A stretch of 64,000 nt of DNA. It comes from JAAELZ01 sp965223465 (GTDB taxonomy: Bacteria; Pseudomonadota; Gammaproteobacteria; Arenicellales; Poriferihabitantaceae). The number at the start of each line of letters is the position of its first letter. Within the stretch, counting starts at the first letter, position 1. Below the pieces are notes generated by a model. It was not told the origin of the DNA and did no database searches. It saw only the letters and a list, made by a program, of their open reading frames with translations. The DNA lies in the NCBI GenBank assembly GCA_965223465.1, contig OZ245025.1, positions 2,790,001 through 2,854,000 on the forward strand, read 5' to 3'. Shown in pieces: positions 42,893 to 51,677 of this stretch. A program made the translations under genes and the position numbers.

Positions 42893-44512
42893 ATGGAATT
42901 TGAATGGGTAGCAGCCGCCCTGGGAGATGTCGCCTGGATTGGCCTGGCATTCGCTTTTGGGTTTTTCACGACATTAATTCGATTACCCGCATTGGTCGGA
43001 TTCTTGGGTGCAGGATTTATCCTCAATTACCTAGGCTTTGCGCACGGTGAAATGTTACAACGGCTTGCTGACCTGGGCATTACTTTGCTATTGTTCACAG
43101 TTGGACTTAAGCTGGACTTAAAGAGCTTGTCACGCCCACAGATCTGGGGCACTACTTTGATTCACATGGGGCTAGTGACCGCTTTATTCGGTGCTGCTTT
43201 CTTCGTTTTAGCGTTGATTGGTTTGCCATTATTTTCTGATCTGAACTTGCAACAGGCGGCACTGGTCGCTTTCGCGTTGAGTTTTTCCAGTACTGTATTT
43301 GTTGTCAAAGTATTGGAAGAACGTGCGGAGATGACTTCGCGCCATGGCCGAATATCAATTGGTATTTTGATTATGCAAGATTTGGCCGCCGTCATTTTCC
43401 TGGCTGCAACGTCTGGAAAATTACCTACTATCTGGGCCCTAGGTTTGATACTGCTAATTCCAGCCAGCCATATCCTTAAAAAGTTAATGGTAAAAGCCGG
43501 GCACGGCGAATTACTTATTCTATACGGTTTTGTTTTAGCCCTGGGCGGCTATGCACTATTTGAGTTTGTTGGTGTGAAAGGCGATCTGGGTGCATTAGCA
43601 GCAGGAATACTGGTTTCCTCCCACCCAAAAGCCAAAGAGCTCGCCAAAACTATGTTTGGTTTCAAGGAAATGTTCCTGGTTGGGTTTTTTCTCACCATTG
43701 GTCTGGCCGGCGAGCTTAGTTTACTAACAGTACTGCTTGGAATTGCCTTGGTACCACTAGTGATCATAAAGTCAGTTCTATTTATAAAAATCTTAACCTA
43801 CATGCACCTGCGCTCTAGAACGTCGTTGCTGGCTACTTTGAACTTGAGTAATTACAGCGAGTTCGGCTTAATCGTAATGGCAATCGGAGTCAACAACGGC
43901 TGGCTGGACCCACAATGGTTGATAGTGATGGCGATTGCCCTTTCAGTTTCCTTGATCGTCGCCGCACCATTAAACAAGGCCGATAATCATTTATACAGAA
44001 AGTATCTTGACTACTGGCACTCGCTGCAAAGCTCCAAACGATTAGCTGAAGATGAATCGATGGACACTGAAAATGCTACCGTTGCTATCTTTGGTATGGG
44101 CCGTGTTGGCGCAGGTGCATACGATGAACTTACTGAAACCGAGGGTAAAAAGGTGCTTGGTGTAGATTTCAATAATCAGCTGGTTGACAAACATATCAAG
44201 GAGGGCAGAAACGTCATCATGGGTAATCCAAGCGACCCGGATTTTTGGGAAAGAATTGAACATAATCCAAAGTTTGAATTGATACTACTGGCCATGCCGA
44301 ACCTGCAAGCTAATCTCAGCGCCCTTACCCAACTACAAGCGATGAATTATCCAGCCGAACTGGCCGCAGTCGTTCGCTATCCTGACGAAGAAGAAGCGTT
44401 ACGCGAGAAAGGTGTTAAAGAAGTTTTTAACATCTATTTTGAAGCTGGTGCCGGGTTTGCGGAGCATGTTGTTCAACACCTTGAGGCGGATCCTGATAAA
44501 AGGCTGAGTTGA
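42893..44512 (+). CDS. Kef-type monovalent cation:proton antiporter (CPA2) with TrkA-N domain
   Basis: The 539-residue inner-membrane protein has about 12 membrane spans (residues 10-375) of the CPA2 exchanger fold, including LGITLLLFTVGLKLDLKSLS and ALSFSSTVFVVKVLEER. A cytoplasmic Rossmann domain follows (TVAIFGMGRVGAGAYDELTE) which binds nucleotide and gates the channel. KefB/KefC are activated by glutathione adducts; no KefF/KefG ancillary gene is adjacent and the protein is shorter than KefC, so its regulation may differ. Confidence 0.92.
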   Translation: MEFEWVAAALGDVAWIGLAFAFGFFTTLIRLPALVGFLGAGFILNYLGFAHGEMLQRLADLGITLLLFTVGLKLDLKSLSRPQIWGTTLIHMGLVTALFGAAFFVLALIGLPLFSDLNLQQAALVAFALSFSSTVFVVKVLEERAEMTSRHGRISIGILIMQDLAAVIFLAATSGKLPTIWALGLILLIPASHILKKLMVKAGHGELLILYGFVLALGGYALFEFVGVKGDLGALAAGILVSSHPKAKELAKTMFGFKEMFLVGFFLTIGLAGELSLLTVLLGIALVPLVIIKSVLFIKILTYMHLRSRTSLLATLNLSNYSEFGLIVMAIGVNNGWLDPQWLIVMAIALSVSLIVAAPLNKADNHLYRKYLDYWHSLQSSKRLAEDESMDTENATVAIFGMGRVGAGAYDELTETEGKKVLGVDFNNQLVDKHIKEGRNVIMGNPSDPDFWERIEHNPKFELILLAMPNLQANLSALTQLQAMNYPAELAAVVRYPDEEEALREKGVKEVFNIYFEAGAGFAEHVVQHLEADPDKRLS

Positions 44513-44633
44513 TTATTAGGGAATCTGAACAAGTACTTACTCTTCTCTCGTCACTCCCGCACAGACGGTAGCCCAGAGAAATCAACAGGTTATCGGGAAA
44601 AAGGGGTCAGCAGAAATTGAGAGATTATTGGGC

Positions 44634-44700
44634 ATGAAAGTAGGTCAGGCAAGGCGTGGAAGACCTAAGAAAAACCATTAAAAGGGTACTGACCCCTTTT
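44634..44700 (+). repeat. REP-associated transposase 3' stub with palindrome, copy 2
   Basis: The frame MKVGQARRGRPKKNH then stop is followed by the palindrome AAAAGGGT-ACTG-ACCCCTTTT (44680-44700), parallel to copy 1 with three amino acid changes. A partial AAAAAGGGGTCAG lies 24 bases upstream (44599-44610). The pairing of stub and palindrome in both copies suggests they spread as a unit. Confidence 0.65.
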
Positions 44701-44860
44701 TACTTTCTGAAAGACCTGGCCTTAACATTCCCTCTTGCTCGACAGCAATGACGCGCATCCCAGTCTACTGTTGACTGGGTTCTCCTATTCAGAAGGGAGC
44801 GCTAATAATTGGCTATTAACCGATAAACGTCGATTCAACCCTTACTGACTATGTTGCTTG

Positions 44861-44974
44861 CTAAAGTAAGGCTACCCAGATTAGTGTTGCTGCTGTAATC
44901 ACTGACAATGCGATAATTGCAGCTAATAGGCAATTTGCACAAACTTTACCAAATATAGTGAAAGATTTATTCAT
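44861..44974 (-). CDS. 37-residue single-span membrane miniprotein
   Basis: On the minus strand ATG 44974 opens a 37-codon frame ending TAG at 44861. A strong GGGAGG lies eight bases before the ATG, better than most genes here. The peptide has a short basic start (MNKSFTIFGKV), two Cys (VCANC), and a long hydrophobic helix (LLAAIIALSVITAATLIWVA). It is likely an inner-membrane small protein. No homologue is recognised. It is upstream of nothing on its own strand except the antiporter gene in opposite orientation. Confidence 0.6.
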   Translation of the reverse strand: MNKSFTIFGKVCANCLLAAIIALSVITAATLIWVALL

Positions 44975-45322
44975 CACTAATACCTCCCGCTGTATTGTTT
45001 ATTTATACCCATTAATGGATACTTATCATTGCCATTATGGATAAAAAGCCTATTGACTATGGCATATAAATATGTTAGCAGTCAAGTGTGTTTTTGCTTG
45101 CAAGCAATGACCTTGAGGTTAGGGAACCATGAATCATAGGTTTGATAAAGGATGATTACACGGCAAAAATCCGTTTGCCCAGTCGTGATGCTGCATCGAG
45201 CGTGACGATAGATAAATCTTAATTGAACTAAGCTTTTTAGCTGATATTTTCTGTCAACTGAAGCCTTGTGTCGTAAGATTGTGAATACGCTCGTGCAGCG
45301 CCTTCAATGTCTAGAAATAATA

Positions 45323-47161
45323 CTAGCGACCCCCAACCGTTCCATCGCGGCGTTTGTCTGCTCCGCCGATCAGAATGGTTTTGCGTTTGCCAGGGCATTT
45401 CTTTCGACCTTTCTCTTTGCACTTGGGTTTTTCGTGGCTCTTGGATTTTTCTCGTTCCTCGACGGCTATAATCGATAATCCACTGGTTTGAGTGATAATA
45501 CCAACGCTTCTTTCTTCCAGTGGAACGTCTGGATTGCTGTGTCCAAGATTTTTCAATGCAGCGGCCAGCGATTCTGCATCGTAGTCCAGGGTAATGCCTT
45601 CAATCGGGCTTTCAATATCCGTTCGACCGTTTCGATTCATGTAGTGGGGGACGTTGATCGCCTCCTGTGGATCAAGGCCGAAGTCAATCATATTCATAAT
45701 CGATTGCGCGGTGTAACCGATTATGCGAGATCCGCCTGGAGATCCTGTGACATATTTAACCTGACCATCGGCATCGAATACGATCGTCGGTGACATTGAG
45801 CTTCTTGGGCGCTTGTTTCCCTGGACCCGATTTGCGACGGGAACACCTTCTGCGTCGGTTGGTGTAAATGCAAAATCGGTCAGCTCGTTATTGAGCATAA
45901 AACCATGCACCATGACGCCATTACCGAAAGAACTCTCGATAGTGGTGGTCATCGATAAGGCATTACCATAACGATCAACAATTGAGACATGGCTGGTGCC
46001 GGACTCAAATGAAGAGGTATCCGGTGTGTAAGGATTGAAATCGCCCGGGGGTACGCCAGGTTCTGCTCTACCCATATCCATGCGTGTAATTAAATTGGCT
46101 CGCGAGGCCAGATAATCTTTATCCAGCATGCCTTCTACCGGCACGGTAACAAAATCGGTATCACCAACGTATAGACCGCGGTCAGCGAATGCCAACCTGC
46201 CAGCCTGGGTAAAATAGTGTACTGCTTCGACGCTTAAAGGGTTATAGAAACTCAAATCGAAGTTTTCCAGAATCCCTAAAATCTGGCCTACCGCAAGCGC
46301 GCCTGAGGAAGGTGGGCCCATGCCACATACGTTATGGGTTCTGTACTCGAAGCAAACCGGATCACGAACCACGATTTCGTAGTTCGCAAGGTCTGCCATG
46401 GTCATATCGCCCGGGATATTCAGATCGCCTTGTACTGCGGCTGCGATGCTCGATGCGATGAGGCCTTCATAAATTGCATCGGCACCCTGGCGGCGAATCG
46501 CTTTTAGCGTGTCAGCATAAGGGTGATTGTACATTACGGTGCCAGCGGGTTTTGCAGTGCAATCGGGGTTGGCAAAATACTCAAAAGCAGTAGGATCTCG
46601 GAAAAACAATCGCTCTTCACAAGAAGGATTTCTTGCCAATAACCCTGCAACCTGATCGCTGGTGCGCTGGGTTAACTCGTAACCATTTTCAGCGAGGGAA
46701 ATAGCGGGTTTAAGTAACTTCCTCAGCGGTAAGCGCCCGTACTCTTTATGCATATATTCCATCATCGCCGGTACGCCCGGCACACCAACGGATAGCCCAC
46801 TTTGCCAAGCGTCAAAAAAACCCAAACCTGCGAACCGATCTTCCGTCGCGGATGCGGGTGCTTTTTCGCGTGCATCGATGGTTATGGTGCTATCAGTTTT
46901 CGCGTCATAGTAAACAATAAAAGCGCCACCTCCTATACCACTCGATTGTGGTTCGACCAAACTCAGCACGGTTTGCACCGCGATCATGGCATCCGCTGCG
47001 GTACCACCTCGTTTTAATATGCGCTCGCCTGCTGCGGTTGCGCGCGGATTGGCGGTGACCACCATCTCTTTTTTGGTGACCACTGCTTGTGGAAGGGCTA
47101 GAACAATGGGGGAGAGTACAAAGAAAAGCGCAGTAATGGCGCCTGGTATTTTGAGTTTCAT
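45323..47161 (-). CDS. ggt: Gamma-glutamyltransferase with a Lys/Cys-rich C-terminal insertion
   Basis: The 612-residue precursor has a signal peptide (AITALFFVLSPIVLALPQA) and is periplasmic. The self-cleaving and catalytic Thr is in GTSHVSIVDRYGNALSMTTT, followed by the GGSRIIGYTAQSIMN segment (about residue 510). It transfers or hydrolyses gamma-glutamyl groups, mainly from glutathione. Near the end about 30 residues rich in Lys, Glu and three Cys separate LSIIAVEE from the usual ending (LIGGADKRRDGTVGGR). This insertion is absent from standard GGTs. A strong GGAGG precedes the ATG. Confidence 0.95.
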   Translation of the reverse strand: MKLKIPGAITALFFVLSPIVLALPQAVVTKKEMVVTANPRATAAGERILKRGGTAADAMIAVQTVLSLVEPQSSGIGGGAFIVYYDAKTDSTITIDAREKAPASATEDRFAGLGFFDAWQSGLSVGVPGVPAMMEYMHKEYGRLPLRKLLKPAISLAENGYELTQRTSDQVAGLLARNPSCEERLFFRDPTAFEYFANPDCTAKPAGTVMYNHPYADTLKAIRRQGADAIYEGLIASSIAAAVQGDLNIPGDMTMADLANYEIVVRDPVCFEYRTHNVCGMGPPSSGALAVGQILGILENFDLSFYNPLSVEAVHYFTQAGRLAFADRGLYVGDTDFVTVPVEGMLDKDYLASRANLITRMDMGRAEPGVPPGDFNPYTPDTSSFESGTSHVSIVDRYGNALSMTTTIESSFGNGVMVHGFMLNNELTDFAFTPTDAEGVPVANRVQGNKRPRSSMSPTIVFDADGQVKYVTGSPGGSRIIGYTAQSIMNMIDFGLDPQEAINVPHYMNRNGRTDIESPIEGITLDYDAESLAAALKNLGHSNPDVPLEERSVGIITQTSGLSIIAVEEREKSKSHEKPKCKEKGRKKCPGKRKTILIGGADKRRDGTVGGR

Positions 47162-47376
47162 ATCAGCCTCCTTTGGGCGGGCATTAGTTGGGGTTATGAG
47201 TAAATACTACCACCTACCCAAAGATTGATACAAGTTTGTGGCGCGTACAGCTTTCGTCGGCCGTATTTTAAGCCTGGCTATGCGAGCCTGCGTTTCTTTG
47301 TATCGTGTTTTTTAGCTTGAATAATGCTCTGAAGCTAACCGCGCGTTTGAGGGCATAATTTGTGGGTTGCTTAATT

Positions 47377-48060
47377 TCAGAACCCGGGTAAACCGAACAA
47401 GTCCGGCACAAAATCCAACAAACTATCTAAAATCAGGTTGGCATCCTGGTATCGGCTTTTATCCATATTTGCATCAGGCACTACCACTGCGGGCATGCCT
47501 GCAGCGATGGCGGCTGCTAAGCCCGAAGGTGCATCTTCAAAAACCAGGGTTTTATTTGGGTGGGCGGCGCCAATTTCGCTCGCAGCCACTTTAAACAAAT
47601 CGGGCGCGGGTTTGCCTTTTTTTACTGCTTCATGGTTGCTGGTGACAACCGTATCAAATAAAGTAAACCAGCTTTGGTGGTTAGTCGCCTTTAAGTCAAA
47701 CATGGCTTTGCTCGAGCTGGTCGCAATGGCGATGGGCACGTCATGTGCGCTTAGGTGTCGGATCAGTTTTTCCGCACCTGGTAGGGCGACCGCATTGGGA
47801 AAGGCCTTACGCAGAAGATCATTGCGTTGGTCAAGATAATCCTGAGCACTAATGGGCAAATCCAGCGCCTTTACCAGGTAATTAGCGGAATCCATTTCCG
47901 GGCGGCCAATCATGTTACCCTTGATGGACCAATCAAACACTTTGCCGAATTCGCCAACAATCGCCTGAGTCACCTGTGTGTAGATAATCTCGGTATCCAG
48001 CAGTAGTCCATCCATATCGAATATTGCGGCCTCAACAGGTGGATAGGAATTGGGTGTCAT
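47377..48060 (-). CDS. HAD-superfamily phosphatase (HDHD1/PUDP-like)
   Basis: The 227-residue HAD hydrolase has motif I FDMDGLLLDTEIIY, motif II IAIATSSSKAMF, and motifs III/IV KKGKPAPDLF and LVFEDAPSGLAAAIAAGM. The pattern with VVVPDANMDKSRY resembles pseudouridine-5'-phosphatase (HDHD1) and beta-phosphoglucomutase-like enzymes. Substrate not determined. Cytoplasmic. Confidence 0.88.
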   Translation of the reverse strand: MTPNSYPPVEAAIFDMDGLLLDTEIIYTQVTQAIVGEFGKVFDWSIKGNMIGRPEMDSANYLVKALDLPISAQDYLDQRNDLLRKAFPNAVALPGAEKLIRHLSAHDVPIAIATSSSKAMFDLKATNHQSWFTLFDTVVTSNHEAVKKGKPAPDLFKVAASEIGAAHPNKTLVFEDAPSGLAAAIAAGMPAVVVPDANMDKSRYQDANLILDSLLDFVPDLFGLPGF

Positions 48061-48255
48061 TTTTTACGGATAGTTGTGTAAGTTGATTCGGGGCGGGTGA
48101 GGTTAACACGGTGGCTTGTTGTAATACCAATATGTTCACGAGATGGATTCGCAAACAGAACCCAATTTTTCTAGTATATTGTTTCTAAGCAATCGTTTAT
48201 GTTCGGCAAAATTTAGTTTGATACACATATGATAAAAGCGCTAATAAACCATTAG

Positions 48256-48264
48256 TGTTATAAT
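48256..48264 (+). promoter_or_regulatory. Extended -10 promoter of the CSLREA protein gene
   Basis: TG-T-TATAAT is an exact extended -10 element. It lies 29 bases before the ATG at 48294; no good -35 is present, as is usual for this promoter class. Confidence 0.5.
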
Positions 48265-48293
48265 GTATATAGACACGCTTCAGTCTAAAGAAA

Positions 48294-49391
48294 ATGCTAA
48301 CACCCCGTTCCGGCGTTCATTCGAACGCTATTGTTATTTTTGTATTCTCATTTCTATTTATTACCCGCGCGCATGCGGCTACCATTGTGGTTGACAATGC
48401 TTTCGACGCCGGTGTGGGTTGCACACTGCGTGAAGCGGTCACTTCAATTAATAATGCCTCGCTTGAGGTTGGTTGCATCAATACTACAACTGCAGAAGAT
48501 TTTGCTGATAACGACCAAATCCATTTTTCAGTATTAGCCGTAGACTTAAGCAACGGGGAACTTGGCCCGATTAGAGAGGATATTTATTTCTTTGGAGGAG
48601 ATGAAGGGGTAACGATAAATGGCGATGGCAATAACCGACTGATTAATATTTCGGGAGACCCAGGTATCAGTGTTGTACTGGAGAATATGACTTTATCCGG
48701 TGGTAATGGTACGGACGGTGGCGCAATCTATGCATCGGGTGCGGTGACTATATTGTTGGATAAAAGCACAGTATCAGGAAATATGGCGAATGATGGGGGT
48801 GGGATTTACACCAATGGCGCGGAGTTAATCCTGAGTAATAGTACTGTGTCAGGAAATTCGGCGACTAATGATGGGGGTGGAATTGCTGCCAATAATGGTA
48901 CAAGCGTAGAGATATACAATAGTACCCTTTCGGATAATGCGGCCAGTAGTGGGGATGGTGGTGGAATTTATTTAGGGGGACTTAGTGCGAACTATGTGGG
49001 TATGTATAACAGTATCATTGCTAACTCAAGCGGTGCGGATTGTTACCAAAATGGTAGCCATACCATAGAATCAGATGCGCATAACATCATCGAAGATGGC
49101 ACTTGCAGCACTTTAGCATTAAACGTAGATCCGAATCTAGGCCCATTAGCAGATAACGGCGGCCCTACGTTTACTCACGCTTTGCTTTCAGGTAGTCCCG
49201 CAATTGATGCTGGGGACAATCTAATCTGTGAAGATAACACTGAAGATTTTTCGGTGAATAATTTTGACCAACGTGGCGTGGTACGCCCGGTTGGTCCAGC
49301 GTGTGATATCGGGTCGTTCGAGGCCAATGTGATGACGCAGTATTTCATCATCCCGCTGCCGGATGGAGGGGCTGTTATTTTTAATCTATAA
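48294..49391 (+). CDS. Secreted CSLREA/choice-of-anchor-Q beta-helix protein
   Basis: The 365-residue protein has a signal peptide (VIFVFSFLFITRAHAA), a CSLREA domain at the mature start (TIVVDNAFDAGVGCTLREAV), and a right-handed beta-helix with repeated SGN and DGGGIY units (residues 120-240). A choice-of-anchor-Q segment follows (LGPLADNGGPTFTHALLSGS). The last 16 residues, YFIIPLPDGGAVIFNL, contain no transmembrane anchor or known sorting tail. Such proteins are surface or extracellular, with adhesive or matrix roles proposed. Confidence 0.85.
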   Translation: MLTPRSGVHSNAIVIFVFSFLFITRAHAATIVVDNAFDAGVGCTLREAVTSINNASLEVGCINTTTAEDFADNDQIHFSVLAVDLSNGELGPIREDIYFFGGDEGVTINGDGNNRLINISGDPGISVVLENMTLSGGNGTDGGAIYASGAVTILLDKSTVSGNMANDGGGIYTNGAELILSNSTVSGNSATNDGGGIAANNGTSVEIYNSTLSDNAASSGDGGGIYLGGLSANYVGMYNSIIANSSGADCYQNGSHTIESDAHNIIEDGTCSTLALNVDPNLGPLADNGGPTFTHALLSGSPAIDAGDNLICEDNTEDFSVNNFDQRGVVRPVGPACDIGSFEANVMTQYFIIPLPDGGAVIFNL

Positions 49392-49481
49392 ATCATAGAT
49401 ACCTATAAAATATAATGTGATGATGAGTCCAAATTTGTCTGCAGCCGTATTTTATCGGCGTTTCCTGTACCCTGAAATCTC

Positions 49482-50195
49482 TTGTCTAAGCCCGCTACTA
49501 ATCGACGCAAACTAGGTTTTATCTTAAGCTTGCTTGTTTTAGCTGTCGTGCTGGCTTGGTGGTGGCTACACCAGACACAAACCCAAGAATTAGTAGTGGA
49601 AGCACTAACGTGGCTAAAACAGCATCCATTGTTTTATGCACTAATTCTGGTGCTCGCGACCGCAGTGATGTTTCCCCCGTTTGTTATTATCATTTTTGGT
49701 GGATACTTGTATGGCGCTACGCAAGGCGTATTCATTTCGAGCCTGGCTTATTTGGTTGGCGCCGTCGCCAGTTTTTATATCGGACGTTATTTTGGTCAAG
49801 CGATGGTGGCGCGGGTTAGCGCGCGGCGCCCCAGTGTTCACGCGCTCAATCTTGCAGTTGAGCGTAAAGGCTTAGTGATGGTTTTGTTATCTAGATTGGC
49901 GTTGATATTGCCCTATAACCTACTGAATATTGTATTGGGCGCCAGCCGGGTATCACTTAAAAACTATATTATTGGTACCTGGATCGGTACCCTGCCCATT
50001 ATTATTATCAATTCCATACTGGGTGAATCTGCGCCGGGCTTAATGGAAATATTGCGGGGTGAGGTCCAGCCAGCGTCGGGTAGTTACCTGTTTATTGGCT
50101 TTGGGTTCGTGATTATCGCGTTGTTGATTTGGGTGGTGCGTTGGTCATCTCGTCAATTGCAGCAAGAGCTATCCGAGCAGGAAAATAGGATCTAA
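49482..50195 (+). CDS. TVP38/TMEM64-family membrane protein
   Basis: The 237-residue inner-membrane protein has five to six hydrophobic segments and the SNARE-assoc/DedA-like core: FVIIIFGGYLYGATQGVFIS, YLVGAVASFYIGRYFGQ, and LLSRLALILPYNLLNIVLGA. DedA/TVP38 proteins are implicated in lipid scrambling and polyprenyl phosphate recycling. The only near start is TTG 49482 (MSKPATNRRKLGF), preceded by a weak ribosome-binding site. Converges with the acyltransferase gene 12 bases away. Confidence 0.88.
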   Translation: MSKPATNRRKLGFILSLLVLAVVLAWWWLHQTQTQELVVEALTWLKQHPLFYALILVLATAVMFPPFVIIIFGGYLYGATQGVFISSLAYLVGAVASFYIGRYFGQAMVARVSARRPSVHALNLAVERKGLVMVLLSRLALILPYNLLNIVLGASRVSLKNYIIGTWIGTLPIIIINSILGESAPGLMEILRGEVQPASGSYLFIGFGFVIIALLIWVVRWSSRQLQQELSEQENRI

Positions 50196-50207
50196 GACCA
50201 GCCCATT

Positions 50208-51626
50208 TCAGTCATCATGCAGTAAATGTGCAGTACTATTATAAAAATACTTAAGTAATTCTTGATGGTCCTCGCGTAAGTACAGTTTACTATCTTGCTG
50301 TTCTAGCACTCTGCGAATGATCAATACATCTAGGCCATCTTGAATAAAGTCCTCGATCGATTGTTGATTATCCCTGATGATGACGGCCTGTCTTTGTTCA
50401 AATCGTGCTAATACTTTTCGGGCCAGCGTAGCAAGTGCCTCCGAATCTATTTGCGTGAGCGCTGATTCAACCATTGCTGTCGCGACGACCGAAACTGGCA
50501 ATACCGGTATTATCTGACTGATACGGTGGAATAACTCGGTCCCGATTGGTGCGACGATCGCGTGGCGTTGATCATCGTCTAGCTTGTCTAACGCCATGCC
50601 CTGACTGGGTAGCCATTGCTTCATTGATAGTGGCTCGCCGAAATTAACCGCCGCATTGCCGTAGGCGGCTTTACCGCGTTGGATTTTCTTGATCATAAAA
50701 CGAGCCAGGTAGCTCATTGTTCCAAGCAGAGAATAAAAACGTGATTTTTTACTGAAACCTTGTTTCTCATGCCTAATCAGGGTGCGATCTTCCGGGGTTT
50801 GATCGTAATTAAAGGCGACCGGCACAAATACGATATCCTCGACGTTTTCCGTGTTTAGGCTTGCCAACATATAATTGAGTAAGCCCAGTTTAAACTGTTG
50901 TATGCCTCCATCGCGCGTCAATTTGCCTTCTGGAAATATACCTTGCGGCATTTTCACCCGAATCAACTCTTGGACGTGAATGGCAAGCAGCGTTCTATAG
51001 AGTGGGTCTGACGCGTCGCGGCGCACGATATAGGAACCGCTCATATGCAACAAGGCGGACAAGGGCCATACTTTGGCCCACTCCCCCGCCGCAAAAGAGA
51101 TCATATTCGTTCGCGCAGCCAAATAAGCCAAAACCATAACGTCTATATTGGAGCGATGATTGCCGACGATAATCACACTTGCGTCATCCGCTATGTTTTC
51201 GATGAAATGGGGCGGTTGCTGGCCAATACGTACCCAGTACATAAAACGCAAGTAGGTGCGCGCGACGTAATAACCAAATTTGAAATAAAACAGGGCATAA
51301 AATTCAGGGGTCATTTCGGTGGCATAGGTGTGTGCTTTGGCGTATACGACTTCCTGCGTGCCTTGGTTGTCGTGTACCGCTTTGGCTATGGCGGCTTTAA
51401 CCGCGGGCTTGTTTAGAAACATATCGATGCGCGTTTTTCTGCGCAGATTAAATATCTCCGGTAGCTTGCGGCTTAAATTATGCTTTAACCGTTCGTTAAA
51501 TCGCTGTTCGCGGTCTCGTAGCCACCACCGTATAAGTGGTTTCAACAAGTGAGAGTTCAGGCTCGCGATCGCCGCCAATGAAAGCAGAATGACCAACCAT
51601 AGTGGCAAAGTCACCACTGCGTTCAT
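50208..51626 (-). CDS. PlsB/GPAT-like glycerolipid acyltransferase
   Basis: The 472-residue protein has a membrane anchor (LPLWLVILLSLAAIASL) and the acyltransferase motifs VGNHRSNIDVMVLAYL (HxxxxD), GSYIVRRDA and GIFPEGKLTRDGGIQQFKLG. The third motif reads FPEGKLTR where FPEGTRSR is usual. The order and arrangement are closer to glycerol-3-phosphate/DHAP acyltransferases than to the short PlsC. It is 51 bases after an alpha/beta hydrolase gene on the same strand; the pair may act in lipid remodelling. Substrate inferred. Confidence 0.82.
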   Translation of the reverse strand: MNAVVTLPLWLVILLSLAAIASLNSHLLKPLIRWWLRDREQRFNERLKHNLSRKLPEIFNLRRKTRIDMFLNKPAVKAAIAKAVHDNQGTQEVVYAKAHTYATEMTPEFYALFYFKFGYYVARTYLRFMYWVRIGQQPPHFIENIADDASVIIVGNHRSNIDVMVLAYLAARTNMISFAAGEWAKVWPLSALLHMSGSYIVRRDASDPLYRTLLAIHVQELIRVKMPQGIFPEGKLTRDGGIQQFKLGLLNYMLASLNTENVEDIVFVPVAFNYDQTPEDRTLIRHEKQGFSKKSRFYSLLGTMSYLARFMIKKIQRGKAAYGNAAVNFGEPLSMKQWLPSQGMALDKLDDDQRHAIVAPIGTELFHRISQIIPVLPVSVVATAMVESALTQIDSEALATLARKVLARFEQRQAVIIRDNQQSIEDFIQDGLDVLIIRRVLEQQDSKLYLREDHQELLKYFYNSTAHLLHDD

Positions 51627-51677
51627 TGAGTTTTTCCGAGCTGGTAAATAGTGCGCTTAATTTGAGGAGCCTATGGT

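Larger units (their letters stand above)
44513..45322. other. Low-coding region with a transposase relic and a miniprotein gene
   Basis: Within these 810 bases I see only the stub and palindrome near 44634-44700, a partial palindrome at 44599-44610, and the 37-residue ORF on the minus strand. The remaining parts hold no supported gene. Confidence 0.5.

Noticed and set aside
40512..44700. Four similar 20-base palindromes as a CRISPR array
   Set aside because: They are about 0.9-1.9 kb apart with no regular spacers, no cas genes, and occur in two orientations.
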